DNA of 37,343 nt from an uncultured Bacilli bacterium (GCA_947629265.1 CANRCZ010000001.1:1-37343); one strand, 5' to 3'; positions 23,587 through 31,746 are shown, counted from the stretch's first letter. Notes: generated from the sequence alone by a model not told the origin. Translations and numbers: made by a program.

Positions 23587-24143
23587 TGTATTTTTTTATC
23601 TAAATAGTAATTACGTAATTCTTTAAATCTTTGATAGTGAACAACCTCTCTTTGTCTTAAGAATGCAAGAGGTGCTAAAACATCGACGTCGTTTGTTAAA
23701 TCCATTAAATGTTCGTATGTAGCTCTAGCACGTTGTTCAGCTGCCATATCACTTTCTAAGTCAGCGATAAAGTCACCGCTAGTTTCGATATATGACGTAG
23801 TAAATGGTACTCCATTTGGATCGTTTATGAATAGACCACCATCGTGCATGCTGAACATACCACCCATGCCGGCATTTTTAATTTCTTCGATCGTAGCACC
23901 TTTAGTTAATTGGTATATCATTGCTGATATCATTTCTAAATGCGCTAATTCTTCAGTTGCAATATCTGTTAATAAAGCTTTACCTTTATCATCTGGCATC
24001 GTATATCTTTGGTTAAGATATCTTAAGGCAGCTGATAATTCTGAGTCGGGTCCACCATATTGTGAATATAAGTATTTAGCCATTTTTAAGTCTTTATTTT
24101 TGATATTTACAGGATATTGTAATTTTTTTTCATATTTCCACAT
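23574..24143 (-). CDS. cotJC: Spore coat protein CotJC (manganese-catalase-like)
   Basis: 189 residues from ATG 24143 (GAGGGGG upstream); a longer in-frame start at 24215 would lie inside the cotJB reading region. MWKYEKKLQYPVNIKNKDLK opens the CotJC family; the ferritin-like metal ligands are seen in ATEELAHLEMI and MAAEQRARATYEHL, and LRQREVVHYQRF follows. The family resembles Mn catalase and sits in the inner spore coat; peroxide-decomposing activity is plausible. The ATG follows the cotJB stop by one base (TAA-T-ATG), so translation is coupled. It supports an endospore former. Confidence 0.94.
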   Translation of the reverse strand: MWKYEKKLQYPVNIKNKDLKMAKYLYSQYGGPDSELSAALRYLNQRYTMPDDKGKALLTDIATEELAHLEMISAMIYQLTKGATIEEIKNAGMGGMFSMHDGGLFINDPNGVPFTTSYIETSGDFIADLESDMAAEQRARATYEHLMDLTNDVDVLAPLAFLRQREVVHYQRFKELRNYYLDKKIQRKD

Positions 24144-24144
24144 A

Positions 24145-24573
24145 TTAGTTTCCCCCTCTTTCCCAAGGCCATGGTTCATTATCCCAAGCCCATGGGTATA
24201 CCATATTAGCTTCACTATTTACAAATAATGGACCAAATTGGCTTTGATATTCTTTAGCAAGCTTTTCAGCTTCATTACTATAATTACTAAATGCCATAAT
24301 CATATCGCGATCATCAGGATATATATCTAAGTAAAGATTAATATCATGCGCTGCAAAGCATAAAGCATCGTAGTAAGTTTTTAAGTCGTTATCAAGTTGA
24401 ACAGGACTAGATAATTTGTAGTCATTATAAAGTTTAGGGAACATATTACCTCTTATAAAACCTTGATAAGGGTCATAAGTGTTATTTGCATTTACATTTT
24501 CTGTAAATGTTGGATTATTATAGTTATTATTTTTATAGTTATAATAATCTAAAGCATTTCTGTACTCGTTCAT
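24145..24573 (-). CDS. cotJB: CotJA-CotJB fusion spore coat protein
   Basis: 142 residues with a good GGAGGTAG ribosome-binding site. Residues about 55-142 are CotJB (LKTYYDALCFAAHDINLYLD, IYPDDRD, YQSQFGPL, VYPWAWDNEPWPWE). The preceding segment, about 33-53 (YDPYQGFIRGNMFPKLYNDY), matches the core of CotJA, which is normally a separate protein in cotJA-cotJB-cotJC operons; no separate cotJA is present upstream, so the two appear fused. The first 30 residues are Asn/Tyr-rich and disordered. The operon is under mother-cell (sigma E) control in other species. The coat role is known by family; the fusion is my reading. Confidence 0.88.
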   Translation of the reverse strand: MNEYRNALDYYNYKNNNYNNPTFTENVNANNTYDPYQGFIRGNMFPKLYNDYKLSSPVQLDNDLKTYYDALCFAAHDINLYLDIYPDDRDMIMAFSNYSNEAEKLAKEYQSQFGPLFVNSEANMVYPWAWDNEPWPWERGGN

Positions 24574-24703
24574 TTTCTACCTCCAATTTATAGTAATCTT
24601 TTAGTATAACATTGTATAGGCTAGTATCTAAAATTTGCAAAAAAATTATAAAAAGGGTTGATATTTTTAATAAAAATTGATATATTATATTAGTAATTGA
24701 TAT

Positions 24704-24780
24704 GGCGTGATTGGTGAAGGGGTTAACACGGCGGATTGTGGTTCCGTTATGCAAGGGTTCGAATCCCTTATCGCGCCCCA
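24704..24780 (+). tRNA. tRNA-His (anticodon GTG), CCA encoded
   Basis: 77 bases. G-1 (24704) pairs with C73, the histidine-tRNA identity feature. The acceptor GCGTGAT pairs with ATCGCGC, and the anticodon GTG is at 24738-24740. The T-loop block GGGTTCGAATCCC is perfect, and CCA is encoded at 24778-24780. A T-rich hairpin follows at 24789. Confidence 0.97.
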
Positions 24781-24788
24781 CATTGAAT

Positions 24789-24816
24789 TAAAAGTTCATA
24801 ATTATGGACTTTTTTC
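24789..24816 (+). terminator. Terminator after tRNA-His
   Basis: AAAAGTTCATA pairs with TATGGACTTTT (one G-U) and runs into T. Confidence 0.75.
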
Positions 24817-24970
24817 TTTTTGCAATTAAAATAGTGGTAATTTTAAGAATAAATAATATAATGATTGTTAAATTATGGATTGAAAAAATTTTATTTTGTA
24901 GTATAATATTGTTCAATTTGTTAGTTGTAGTTCTTTATTTATATAAAAAAATATTTATTGGTGTTTTAAT

Positions 24971-25008
24971 GTACTAAAATTTATCATAATATGATAAAAT
25001 TAAAGTAC
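24971..25008. promoter_or_regulatory. Palindromic operator-like site before the HipA-like gene
   Basis: A perfect inner inverted repeat TTTATCAT / ATGATAAA (24980-24987, 24991-24998) is flanked by GTACT (24971-24975) and AGTAC (25004-25008). It overlaps a candidate -10 (TATGAT, 24990-24995) 44 bases before the start codon. A dimeric repressor could bind here. Confidence 0.55.
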
Positions 25009-25038
25009 AATAGGAACACTCAGACAAGGATGATACTA

Positions 25039-25830
25039 TTGATTAATATTGTTGAGATAAAAAATAAATTAGGTAATGGATGCACAGTACCGTTTGTTGT
25101 TTGGTGTGATGATGGTCAAACTTACATAGTAAAATTTCCAGGAAATGAACAAGGAGTAAAAGCATTAGTTAATGAATTTATAGCTTCAAATTTATGTGAG
25201 TACCTTGAATTGCCAATTTTTAATTATAATCTAATTAATGTTAAAAAGAGTGATTATAATGATAAAACAAAAAATGATATAATTCCATTAGAGGGTACAG
25301 CATTTGGTACCGTTTATAATGATAATGCCTTAACAATATTAAATTCAAGTATGATATCTAATGCGTCAAACAAAAATGATGCTATAAAAATTTTAATATT
25401 TGATATATTAATTGGAAATTTTGATAGAAATAAAGGTAACTTAATGATAGACTCAATTTCTAAAAAAATTTTTATGATTGATCATACTCATATATTTAGT
25501 TTAGGAACAATTTGGGATGAATTTCAATTGCCAAGATTAATTGATGAAAAATTTGATATCAGTAATCTTAATCAATTTAATTATAACAATATTATGGGAT
25601 CAATAAAAATTGATAAAGGATTTAATAATGAATTGAATAAATTTATAATGAAAGTAAAAAATATTAGTAAAGAGTTTATTGAAGACATTATTAAAAATAT
25701 TCCAGATGATTGGAATGTTTCAGATAGAGAGAAAACTTTATTGACTGATTACATTTATAATAGATTTAATAGAGTTGATGAAATTTTAGAACTGTTAAAT
25801 ATGAAAGGTGGTGATAATAGTGAAAACTAA
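25039..25830 (+). CDS. HipA-like kinase domain protein
   Basis: I prefer TTG 25039 (263 residues; AAGGATG 6 bases upstream) to the longer start at 24991, which lies inside the palindrome. It shows a HipA_2-type kinase: KLGNGCTVPFVVW, Lys32 in YIVKFPGN (ATP contact), catalytic loop GNFDRNKGNLMI (Asp129-Arg130, Asn134) and the metal-binding IDHTHIFSLG (Asp148). It is much shorter than HipA (about 440) and lacks the N-subdomain seen there. HipA kinases of toxin-antitoxin systems phosphorylate a tRNA synthetase; the target here is unknown. Overlaps the DUF3037 gene by 11 bases, so the two form a unit. The palindrome at 24971 may bring regulation. Confidence 0.88.
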   Translation: MINIVEIKNKLGNGCTVPFVVWCDDGQTYIVKFPGNEQGVKALVNEFIASNLCEYLELPIFNYNLINVKKSDYNDKTKNDIIPLEGTAFGTVYNDNALTILNSSMISNASNKNDAIKILIFDILIGNFDRNKGNLMIDSISKKIFMIDHTHIFSLGTIWDEFQLPRLIDEKFDISNLNQFNYNNIMGSIKIDKGFNNELNKFIMKVKNISKEFIEDIIKNIPDDWNVSDREKTLLTDYIYNRFNRVDEILELLNMKGGDNSEN

Positions 25831-26590
25831 AGCTAAATATGCTATTTTAAAGTATGTTCCAAATTTAGAAAGAAATGAAAGGATCAATGTAGCAGTTACA
25901 TTACATTATCCTGAGACAAAACAACTTGAGATGACTATTATCAATAACTGGAAAAGAGTTAAAAGTTTCGATGATGAGGCAGATATTAAATTTTTAAAGA
26001 AATACGTAGATGATTTAAAAGAGCAATTTACTGTAAATTTAACTAATGATTTTGATGGAATCAGTTTAGATAATCCTTTGTTACTTGATGAATTAACAAA
26101 ATATTTTGTTAATAAATTTATATTTGAGATACATGAAATTGATACTAATGAGATATTTGGCGATTTATTAAAAAATTTAAAAGACATTTATTTATATTAT
26201 GAGGTTGGTAAAGATAAACGTATAACTGAAAAAGAAAGTAAAGCTTATATAGAACGTCATTTATTAGAAAATAATATTTCTTATGAAAAACATGGAACAA
26301 AAAATAGTATCCAAGAACAATATGGCAACAACATTAATTTTGATTATAAAATAGACAACAATTATTATAAATTGATATTTTTAACTGAAGATAATTATGC
26401 TGGTTATGTAGGTATTTTAAAAATGTGGATTGCGAATGCAATAATGTTAAAAAAAGAAAATAAGAAATTAATTTTTGTCATTGATGACTTATTAAAAAAT
26501 GATCGAACAGAGTGTTATAAAAAAATGTTATCAGATTATGGTGATATAATTACTGTTCAAGAGTTTATTAATTTGAAAACAAATAAATAG
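25820..26590 (+). CDS. DUF3037 domain protein, partner of the HipA-like kinase
   Basis: GTG 25820 (256 residues) has AAAGGTGGTG upstream and starts MKTKAKYAILKYVPNLERNE, the usual entry of DUF3037 (PF11236): YAILKYVPNLxRNExINVAV. An upstream in-frame ATG (25808) is less suited. The C-terminal half (about 130-256) has a second region with YYKLIFLTEDNYAGYVGILK, perhaps a restriction-endonuclease-like or unrelated domain; I cannot decide. DUF3037 genes are commonly found next to HipA-like kinases, as here. No signal peptide. A terminator follows at 26636. Function unknown. Confidence 0.87.
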   Translation: MKTKAKYAILKYVPNLERNERINVAVTLHYPETKQLEMTIINNWKRVKSFDDEADIKFLKKYVDDLKEQFTVNLTNDFDGISLDNPLLLDELTKYFVNKFIFEIHEIDTNEIFGDLLKNLKDIYLYYEVGKDKRITEKESKAYIERHLLENNISYEKHGTKNSIQEQYGNNINFDYKIDNNYYKLIFLTEDNYAGYVGILKMWIANAIMLKKENKKLIFVIDDLLKNDRTECYKKMLSDYGDIITVQEFINLKTNK

Positions 26591-26635
26591 TATATTTTAA
26601 TTGATTTATCATAATTATTATAATTATATAAAATG

Positions 26636-26659
26636 AACTAACATAGTTGTTAGTTTTTT
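26636..26659 (+). terminator. Terminator after the HipA-DUF3037 unit
   Basis: AACTAAC (26636-26642) and GTTAGTT (26649-26655) are perfectly complementary, followed by T. Confidence 0.85.
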
Positions 26660-26715
26660 AATTGAAATGTTATTATTTATTATAGTATAATTAACTTATA
26701 AGTTGGAGGTTTTAC

Positions 26716-27642
26716 ATGGATAAAAATGAAATAGATATTTATCTACATACTATATTAAAAAAGCAATTGCAAAAATTAAAAGTATCCAATCATGGATTAT
26801 ATGCTATTATAAATAATGTTAAAAAACAACTATATAGTATTATTAAACATTGGAACGATACCGATTTTATAAATGCTATTTTTTGTACAGTCATAGAAGA
26901 GGGTCATTTTTATGAACCATATGTTAATGATAAAATTGGTAATTTAGTCGTTCTTGGTATTAGAAATAGTTTAATAGAGGTACTCGCTAGTGTTGATTAT
27001 AAAGAATACGGTTTAAAAGCTCCTTTAAGCGATAACGATATTAAAGCGATCACTAGTCAGGCGATTATATATTTTAAAGACGTCGATATCGATTCTTTAT
27101 CTAATAAACTAGATTTAGATGATGATTACTACTACGATTTAGCAAAAAAATATAACGTCGCTTATAATTCCTTAGTTCAGTTAGGAAAATGTTCAAGTGA
27201 CAACCTACAAATTGAATATCCCAAACTAACTAGTGAACCTTATATATTAGAAGAACTTGTATCAAATGAAGGAACTGATAAAAAAATAAATAATGGTGTT
27301 GTAAGAGATATCGCTAGTGGAATTAATGATACTCTAGCCCCTGGTTTAATTGAATTATTAAGAGGAATACTAAATAAAAAGGCTTCGATAATTTATATTG
27401 ACTCCTTTAAATATTTATCACGTAATTTTGAGGTAAACCTTAAAGTTCTACAATTTTTATTAACTCATAATGCTACCCTTTTAACTAGTAATTTCTATAT
27501 TCAAAATGACTATGTTTCAAGAAGAAAAGATTTAATTAGAGCAGGTCATGGTAATGACTTTAATGAAGAAGCGATTAAAACGATCGGTGAGGTATCTTTA
27601 AAATATAAACATGAGTTAGAAAAAACATTTCCATTAGAATGA
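26716..27642 (+). CDS. Unknown protein with a resolvase-like C-terminal segment
   Basis: A 308-residue soluble protein with RBS GTTGGAGG. I recognise no complete family. Residues about 140-160 (YYYDLAKKYNVAYNSLVQL) look like a helix-turn-helix. Residues about 224-262 (ASIIYIDSFKYLSRNFEVNL, then HNATLLTSNF) recall the core of serine recombinases (D-R-L-S-R, then G-v-x-L-x-S), but no N-terminal catalytic serine motif is present. It could be a remote relative or a chance likeness. It stands alone between terminators and is followed by a long gene-free region. Confidence 0.78.
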   Translation: MDKNEIDIYLHTILKKQLQKLKVSNHGLYAIINNVKKQLYSIIKHWNDTDFINAIFCTVIEEGHFYEPYVNDKIGNLVVLGIRNSLIEVLASVDYKEYGLKAPLSDNDIKAITSQAIIYFKDVDIDSLSNKLDLDDDYYYDLAKKYNVAYNSLVQLGKCSSDNLQIEYPKLTSEPYILEELVSNEGTDKKINNGVVRDIASGINDTLAPGLIELLRGILNKKASIIYIDSFKYLSRNFEVNLKVLQFLLTHNATLLTSNFYIQNDYVSRRKDLIRAGHGNDFNEEAIKTIGEVSLKYKHELEKTFPLE

Positions 27643-27652
27643 TATTATAAAT

Positions 27653-27681
27653 AATTCGCAATTAAGGTGCGGATTTTTTTT
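27653..27681 (+). terminator. Terminator after the 26716 gene
   Basis: AATTCGCA (27653-27660) pairs with TGCGGATT (27668-27675, one G-U), followed by a T run. Confidence 0.8.
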
Positions 27682-28029
27682 ATTTGCAACTTTATAATTA
27701 AGGTCAAAACATTAAAAACGTGTATCAAAAAAAGTAGTAAAATGTCGTTTTTCTAAATTTTTAAAAATTTGTGTAGTAAAAAATTACAAAAAAATTTTTA
27801 GGTGAAAACCGTTATAAAACAAGGGTAAAACCCTTGTTTGTCGAATAATGACGTACGATTTTTAAAAAATTACAGAAATTCAAAAATCGCTCAGAAATTT
27901 GAAAAAAACGTTAATTTCTGCTTAAGCAGAAATTGAGTTTAGGCCGATTTTTTTAAACAAAAATGCGAAAAACTGTAATTTGAAAAAAATTTTTGATTTT
28001 TATATCATGATTTCAGAAAGGAGGCAAAA
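27682..28029 (+). other. Gene-free stretch rich in inverted repeats; possible structured RNA
   Basis: No ORF with a ribosome-binding site in this stretch. It holds a 9-bp perfect hairpin AAACAAGGG/CCCTTGTTT (27817-27839), a hairpin CGATTTTT/AAAAATCG (27856-27889), a 22-base perfect palindrome (27913-27934, half-site AATTTCTGCTT), and AAATTACAG (27867-27875) complementary to CTGTAATTT (27973-27981). CAGAAATT occurs three times directly and once inverted. TATAAT at 27693 has no clear -35. It may be a long 5' leader of the 28030 gene or an independent RNA. Confidence 0.5.
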
Positions 28030-29253
28030 ATGAAAAAAATATTGATTTTAGTAGCACTGCTATTAATGCCAAGCTTTGTTAGCGCTAGTACGATTGAAAG
28101 AAATGTTAAAATTCAATTTGAAAGTGAAAGCAACACGATTGAAACAAAAATCAAATTTAGAATTAAAGATGAAAACGATTATATCAACGATACGATATAT
28201 GAAACTAACACCAAAGGAATATTTAATGGTAAAATATCACTTGATGAAAAAACATATTATGTTGAAATCGTCGATATACCAAGTAATATCGTTTCATATA
28301 CGACGTCATTTGAGGTAACTAGCAATGATATCGTCCACAATGTTGATTTTGATGAACAACAAGGTTTGATAAGCATTAGAAGACAAGGTATATTTTTTCT
28401 AAATGATACTAAAACATATATAAGCGATATTAAAGACGCTAAATATCAGATTTATGCTAAAGAAAAAATCAATAGTTATACTGGTAAAAAGTTCGCTAAA
28501 GATGAATTAGTTGGAACAGTAACAACTAGTCATGGTTTTGCATCGATGGAATTACCATTTGGTAAATATTATTTCAAAGAAGAAAGTATCGATGACTATT
28601 TTAAAGATCCAGAAACATACAATGTGACTATCGATTTAGAGCATATTTATAACGATATTTATATTTCGACTTTGCATAACCCCCTAGAAATAGAGTCAAA
28701 TATCGATTATGATTTATGTTTAGATGAAGATATTACTGTCGATGATAAAGTAGTAGCTACTAAAGGGACATGTTATGGTCAAAAAGATAAATATTATGTA
28801 CCATACGGTAGATACATATTAAAAATCGGTTCCCAAGAACAAGTTATCAATTTTGATAAAAGTAATCATTCTTTTGAATTTCAAGAAGATTGCCCTGAAG
28901 ATTTAATAGATGAAGATTCATCCGATAGAGATGATGAAGAAGACGATGGAACTGATGAAGACTATGACTACGATGAAGATGAAGATGATGATAATGTTTC
29001 TATCAAAGCTGAATATAATGGCACAGGTCTAGGATCTATCGAAGACGATATTAACGTTGAAGATGAAGACCAAGAAAATACTAACCATCTCCCAAAAATA
29101 CAAGAAATTTCTAATAATGTTGAAAAATCATCTCCTAATGTTACAGAAATTTCTAATAATAAAATGCCAGTCACTAGCAGTAGAACTAATCATTATTCAT
29201 TAGCATTATCAGGTTTAATGTTTATAATTCTAAGTATCTTAAAAAAACAATAG
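28030..29253 (+). CDS. Secreted SpaA-type surface protein with acidic tract and C-terminal anchor
   Basis: 407 residues; RBS AAAGGAGGC. The signal peptide is 1-19 (FVSA end). Two prealbumin-like (SpaA/Cna-B-type) beta domains: about 24-110 (IKFRIKDEND, GIFNGKISLDEKTYYVEI) and about 122-205 (AKYQIYAKEKINSYTGKKFA, then FGKYYFKEES). A third cysteine-bearing region (230-265) and a strongly acidic tract (289-322) follow. The end has MPVTS (379-383), a hydrophobic helix LALSGLMFIILSIL and KKQ, the layout of a sortase signal but with MPVTS instead of LPxTG. Two Thr/Asn-Glu-Ile-Ser-Asn-Asn repeats lie at about 358 and 372. It is likely a cell-wall or membrane-bound adhesin. Confidence 0.85.
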   Translation: MKKILILVALLLMPSFVSASTIERNVKIQFESESNTIETKIKFRIKDENDYINDTIYETNTKGIFNGKISLDEKTYYVEIVDIPSNIVSYTTSFEVTSNDIVHNVDFDEQQGLISIRRQGIFFLNDTKTYISDIKDAKYQIYAKEKINSYTGKKFAKDELVGTVTTSHGFASMELPFGKYYFKEESIDDYFKDPETYNVTIDLEHIYNDIYISTLHNPLEIESNIDYDLCLDEDITVDDKVVATKGTCYGQKDKYYVPYGRYILKIGSQEQVINFDKSNHSFEFQEDCPEDLIDEDSSDRDDEEDDGTDEDYDYDEDEDDDNVSIKAEYNGTGLGSIEDDINVEDEDQENTNHLPKIQEISNNVEKSSPNVTEISNNKMPVTSSRTNHYSLALSGLMFIILSILKKQ

Positions 29254-29285
29254 TATTTTTAAAAAGATTAAAAATATAATTTAAT

Positions 29286-30089
29286 ATGAGAAATATTATA
29301 CTATTAATTTTAAAAGGGTTCGTTATTGGATGTGGCAAGATATTACCCGGTGTAAGTGGTAGCCTAATAGCTTTATCACTTGGTGTATATGAACCAGCTG
29401 TTGAAGCCATCAGTAATATCTTTAATAACTTTAAAAAGAATATTATCTACTTAGGACTACTAGGTATCGGTATATTAATATCTATAATAATAGGTAGCCA
29501 CATTATAAGTTATCTCTTAAATAAATGTTATTTAATATCAATGTTCTTATTTATTGGACTTATTATGGGTTCTGTCATTGATGTCAAAAATAAAATCGTC
29601 AAAAAGAAATATTTAATTACAATATTAGTAGCCGTCTTATCATTTTACCTATTTAGCATCAAAGGTATAAGCGAATATGATTTTAATAGTCTAACTAGTT
29701 TATTTATTATTGGCTTTATCGATGCCTTTACCATGATAGTTCCCGGTATCAGCGGAACAGCTATCTTCATGCTACTAGGTTGTTATGATGAGTTGCTGTA
29801 TATATTCGCTAATATGATAGGTATTTTATTTAAAAGTCCGTTCATCATTATCATACTAAGTTTAGGTTTATTAATTGGTATCATAATTACCTCCAATCTG
29901 ATGAACTACTTACTAAAAAACAAAAGCGATTTAATTTATTCAATAATATTAGGATTTTCTTTGTCAACGGCAGTATTTTTATTCATAAAAACGGTCAGTA
30001 CTAACTTTAACATCATAGAATTTATTATCGGAATTATCTTTTTAATAATCGGTTGTATCATAACTAACTATAAATCACATAAAATATAA
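29286..30089 (+). CDS. DUF368 polyprenyl-phosphate translocase
   Basis: 267 residues with about eight hydrophobic helices. The two family repeats are GCGKILPGVSGSLIALSLGV (about 16-35) and DAFTMIVPGISGTAIFMLLG (about 146-165), each with the P-G-V/I-S-G turn. DUF368 proteins (PopT) return undecaprenyl phosphate from the outer to the inner leaflet, recycling the carrier for peptidoglycan and teichoic acid synthesis. The start has no strong ribosome-binding site; weak translation or coupling with the upstream surface gene (32-base gap) is possible. The 30102 gene follows after 12 bases. Confidence 0.9.
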   Translation: MRNIILLILKGFVIGCGKILPGVSGSLIALSLGVYEPAVEAISNIFNNFKKNIIYLGLLGIGILISIIIGSHIISYLLNKCYLISMFLFIGLIMGSVIDVKNKIVKKKYLITILVAVLSFYLFSIKGISEYDFNSLTSLFIIGFIDAFTMIVPGISGTAIFMLLGCYDELLYIFANMIGILFKSPFIIIILSLGLLIGIIITSNLMNYLLKNKSDLIYSIILGFSLSTAVFLFIKTVSTNFNIIEFIIGIIFLIIGCIITNYKSHKI

Positions 30090-30101
30090 AGAGGTGAAAT
30101 T

Positions 30102-30401
30102 ATGAGTGATCTACCAAAAGTATTTCAAAACGAAATAGATAAAGATATAGGTAATAACAACAAATATTCCTACGATAAAAACGAAGAAATTAACAACATA
30201 AGAAAAAGTGGAGTACCAGTTTTAGAAAAAATAAAAAATATATTTAACTCTCCAAACTACGTATATAAAGCAGACGTAATAATCGAATATCAAGGTTTAA
30301 AACAAGAAAAAAGAGTCATTGGGTATAATAAAAACGAATTAATTACAATCGACGATGAGAAAATATCTATCAGCAAAATAGACGATATTTATTTAAAATA
30401 A
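30102..30401 (+). CDS. Small protein, unknown function
   Basis: 99 residues with RBS AAAGAGGTGAAA, 12 bases after the DUF368 gene and probably co-transcribed. The first half is Asn/Lys/Asp-rich and likely flexible; the second half (about 53-99: YKADVIIEYQGLKQEKRVIG, ELITIDDEKISISKIDDIYL) looks like a small beta-barrel or SH3-like fold. No family is recognised, no signal peptide, no membrane segment. A bidirectional terminator follows. Confidence 0.75.
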   Translation: MSDLPKVFQNEIDKDIGNNNKYSYDKNEEINNIRKSGVPVLEKIKNIFNSPNYVYKADVIIEYQGLKQEKRVIGYNKNELITIDDEKISISKIDDIYLK

Positions 30402-30438
30402 AAAAGGCTTTAATGAATAATCATTATAGCTCTTTTTT
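30402..30438. terminator. Bidirectional terminator between 30102 gene and the coat protein gene
   Basis: An imperfect hairpin (AAAAAGGCTTTAATGA with TCATTATAGCTCTTTTT) between convergent genes with A and T flanks. Confidence 0.65.
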
Positions 30439-30440
30439 TG

Positions 30441-30887
30441 TTATATGTTCTCAACACAAACATCATTTAAGCATCTGATACTACATACACAATTCAAATT
30501 CATTGTGAAAACTGAATTAGTAGCTAAATATGGGAAATTAGTAGATGTTTCAGGATCGGTATTTGCTTGAAGAACTCTAAAAGTAGCACAGCAACCATCG
30601 ACTTTTTCTACTCTAAATACAGTTGAGCAAGTAGCTGAACTTGTTCCAGCTGGACATGAGGTTGTATCTCTACTGATTGGCATACTCCAAGGAAGACCAT
30701 TAGCAGCACAAGTATATAGCATAATTGGTCTAGTATTTACACCTAAAGTAGTAGCTGTATTACCTAAAAATCCTCTATCGCAAGTATCTAAGCAGTTATC
30801 ACCACAACAATTAGCGTTGCGTTGTAGAATACATATTACATTTAATATTTCCGCTATACAGCAGCAATCGTTATTTTCATTTGTCAT
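30441..30887 (-). CDS. CotY/CotZ-like cysteine-rich spore coat protein
   Basis: 148 residues from ATG 30887, which has AAGGGGTGG upstream; an in-frame ATG at 30914 is less suited. Cysteine-rich: CCCIAEILNVICILQ, NCCGDNCLDTC, then RPIMLYTCAANGLPW, STVFRVEKVDGCCATFRVL and LNCVCSIRCLN. The last two blocks correspond to FFRVERVHGSCATLSLL and DLDCFCAINCLN in Bacillus CotZ. CotY/CotZ form disulfide-crosslinked outer coat (crust) lattices. Probably expressed in the mother cell late in sporulation. It adds to the spore genes seen elsewhere in the window. Whether it is CotY or CotZ cannot be said. Confidence 0.88.
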   Translation of the reverse strand: MTNENNDCCCIAEILNVICILQRNANCCGDNCLDTCDRGFLGNTATTLGVNTRPIMLYTCAANGLPWSMPISRDTTSCPAGTSSATCSTVFRVEKVDGCCATFRVLQANTDPETSTNFPYLATNSVFTMNLNCVCSIRCLNDVCVENI

Positions 30888-30977
30888 ATAATCCACCCCT
30901 TCTTTTATTTTCAATATAGCATATTCTTAACAGGGCGATAATGTGTGAACAATTTACCTATAAAATAATAAAAATAT

Positions 30978-31643
30978 CTATTTTTTAGATATCTTTAATT
31001 TTTTAGAAATTATATTGTAATTAGGAAATGCTAGATTAATACGTTTAAACAATATCGATTTTTCCGTTAATATCTCTCTAATTTTAGTATTGAACTCTAA
31101 AGAACAATCCCTTTTAATCATATCAGCTGTCTTATTTAATTTAAACGTTATAATAACCGACGTCGCTATATCAGCGATAAATATTAATAAAAATATAATA
31201 GATATAATATACAAAGATAAGGTATTAATATATGATAGCCGACTTATAATAAAAGGATTAAGAACCTTTATAACTAGTATCCCTAAAAAACCGAAATAAA
31301 TCGAATTTTCTAAATTGATCCTACCATTAACATTAAAACTTTTCTTGCTGTAATCCCACCATCTAGCACTAAAGATTTTTTCTAGTAAAAAACTTACAAT
31401 ATATTCAACTACTGATGAAATAACAAACGACATAATAAATAGTAACAATATATCATTATGATACTTAGATAAAATAATAGTCATCGCTAAAGCTGAAATA
31501 CCATATACCGGACAACAAGGTCCGATTAAGAAACCTCTATCACATATTTTTTTATCTCTAATCCAACAATAAATTGTTTCAACCAACCAACCTAGTACAG
31601 AATAGATAAGAAATAACAAGAAAATAAATAAGAATGTATGCAT
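30978..31643 (-). CDS. PF06541 putative ABC-transporter-type membrane protein
   Basis: 221 residues with about five helices. FLIYSVLGWLVETIYC and the block KICDRGFLIGPCCPVYGISA are typical of the PF06541 (CmpB-like, putative ABC transporter permease) family, as is EKIFSARWWDYSKKSFNVNG. No ATPase gene adjoins, and transport has not been shown for most members. RBS GAGTAGATA-like (AAAGGAGTAG). It lies 63 bases upstream of the coat gene, with a promoter for the latter likely in between. The family call is fairly sure; the function is not. Confidence 0.88.
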   Translation of the reverse strand: MHTFLFIFLLFLIYSVLGWLVETIYCWIRDKKICDRGFLIGPCCPVYGISALAMTIILSKYHNDILLLFIMSFVISSVVEYIVSFLLEKIFSARWWDYSKKSFNVNGRINLENSIYFGFLGILVIKVLNPFIISRLSYINTLSLYIISIIFLLIFIADIATSVIITFKLNKTADMIKRDCSLEFNTKIREILTEKSILFKRINLAFPNYNIISKKLKISKK

Positions 31644-31746
31644 ATTATCTACTCCTTTCTTTTATTTTAACACAATATAATTAAAAATAATATCTAAAAA
31701 ACACAATTTATTGTATAATAATTATAAGTTGATGGGTGGTGTAACA

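Noticed and set aside
24539-24781. 80-codon ORF on the minus strand across tRNA-His
   Set aside because: It covers the tRNA gene and the cotJB leader; the reading frame is incidental.
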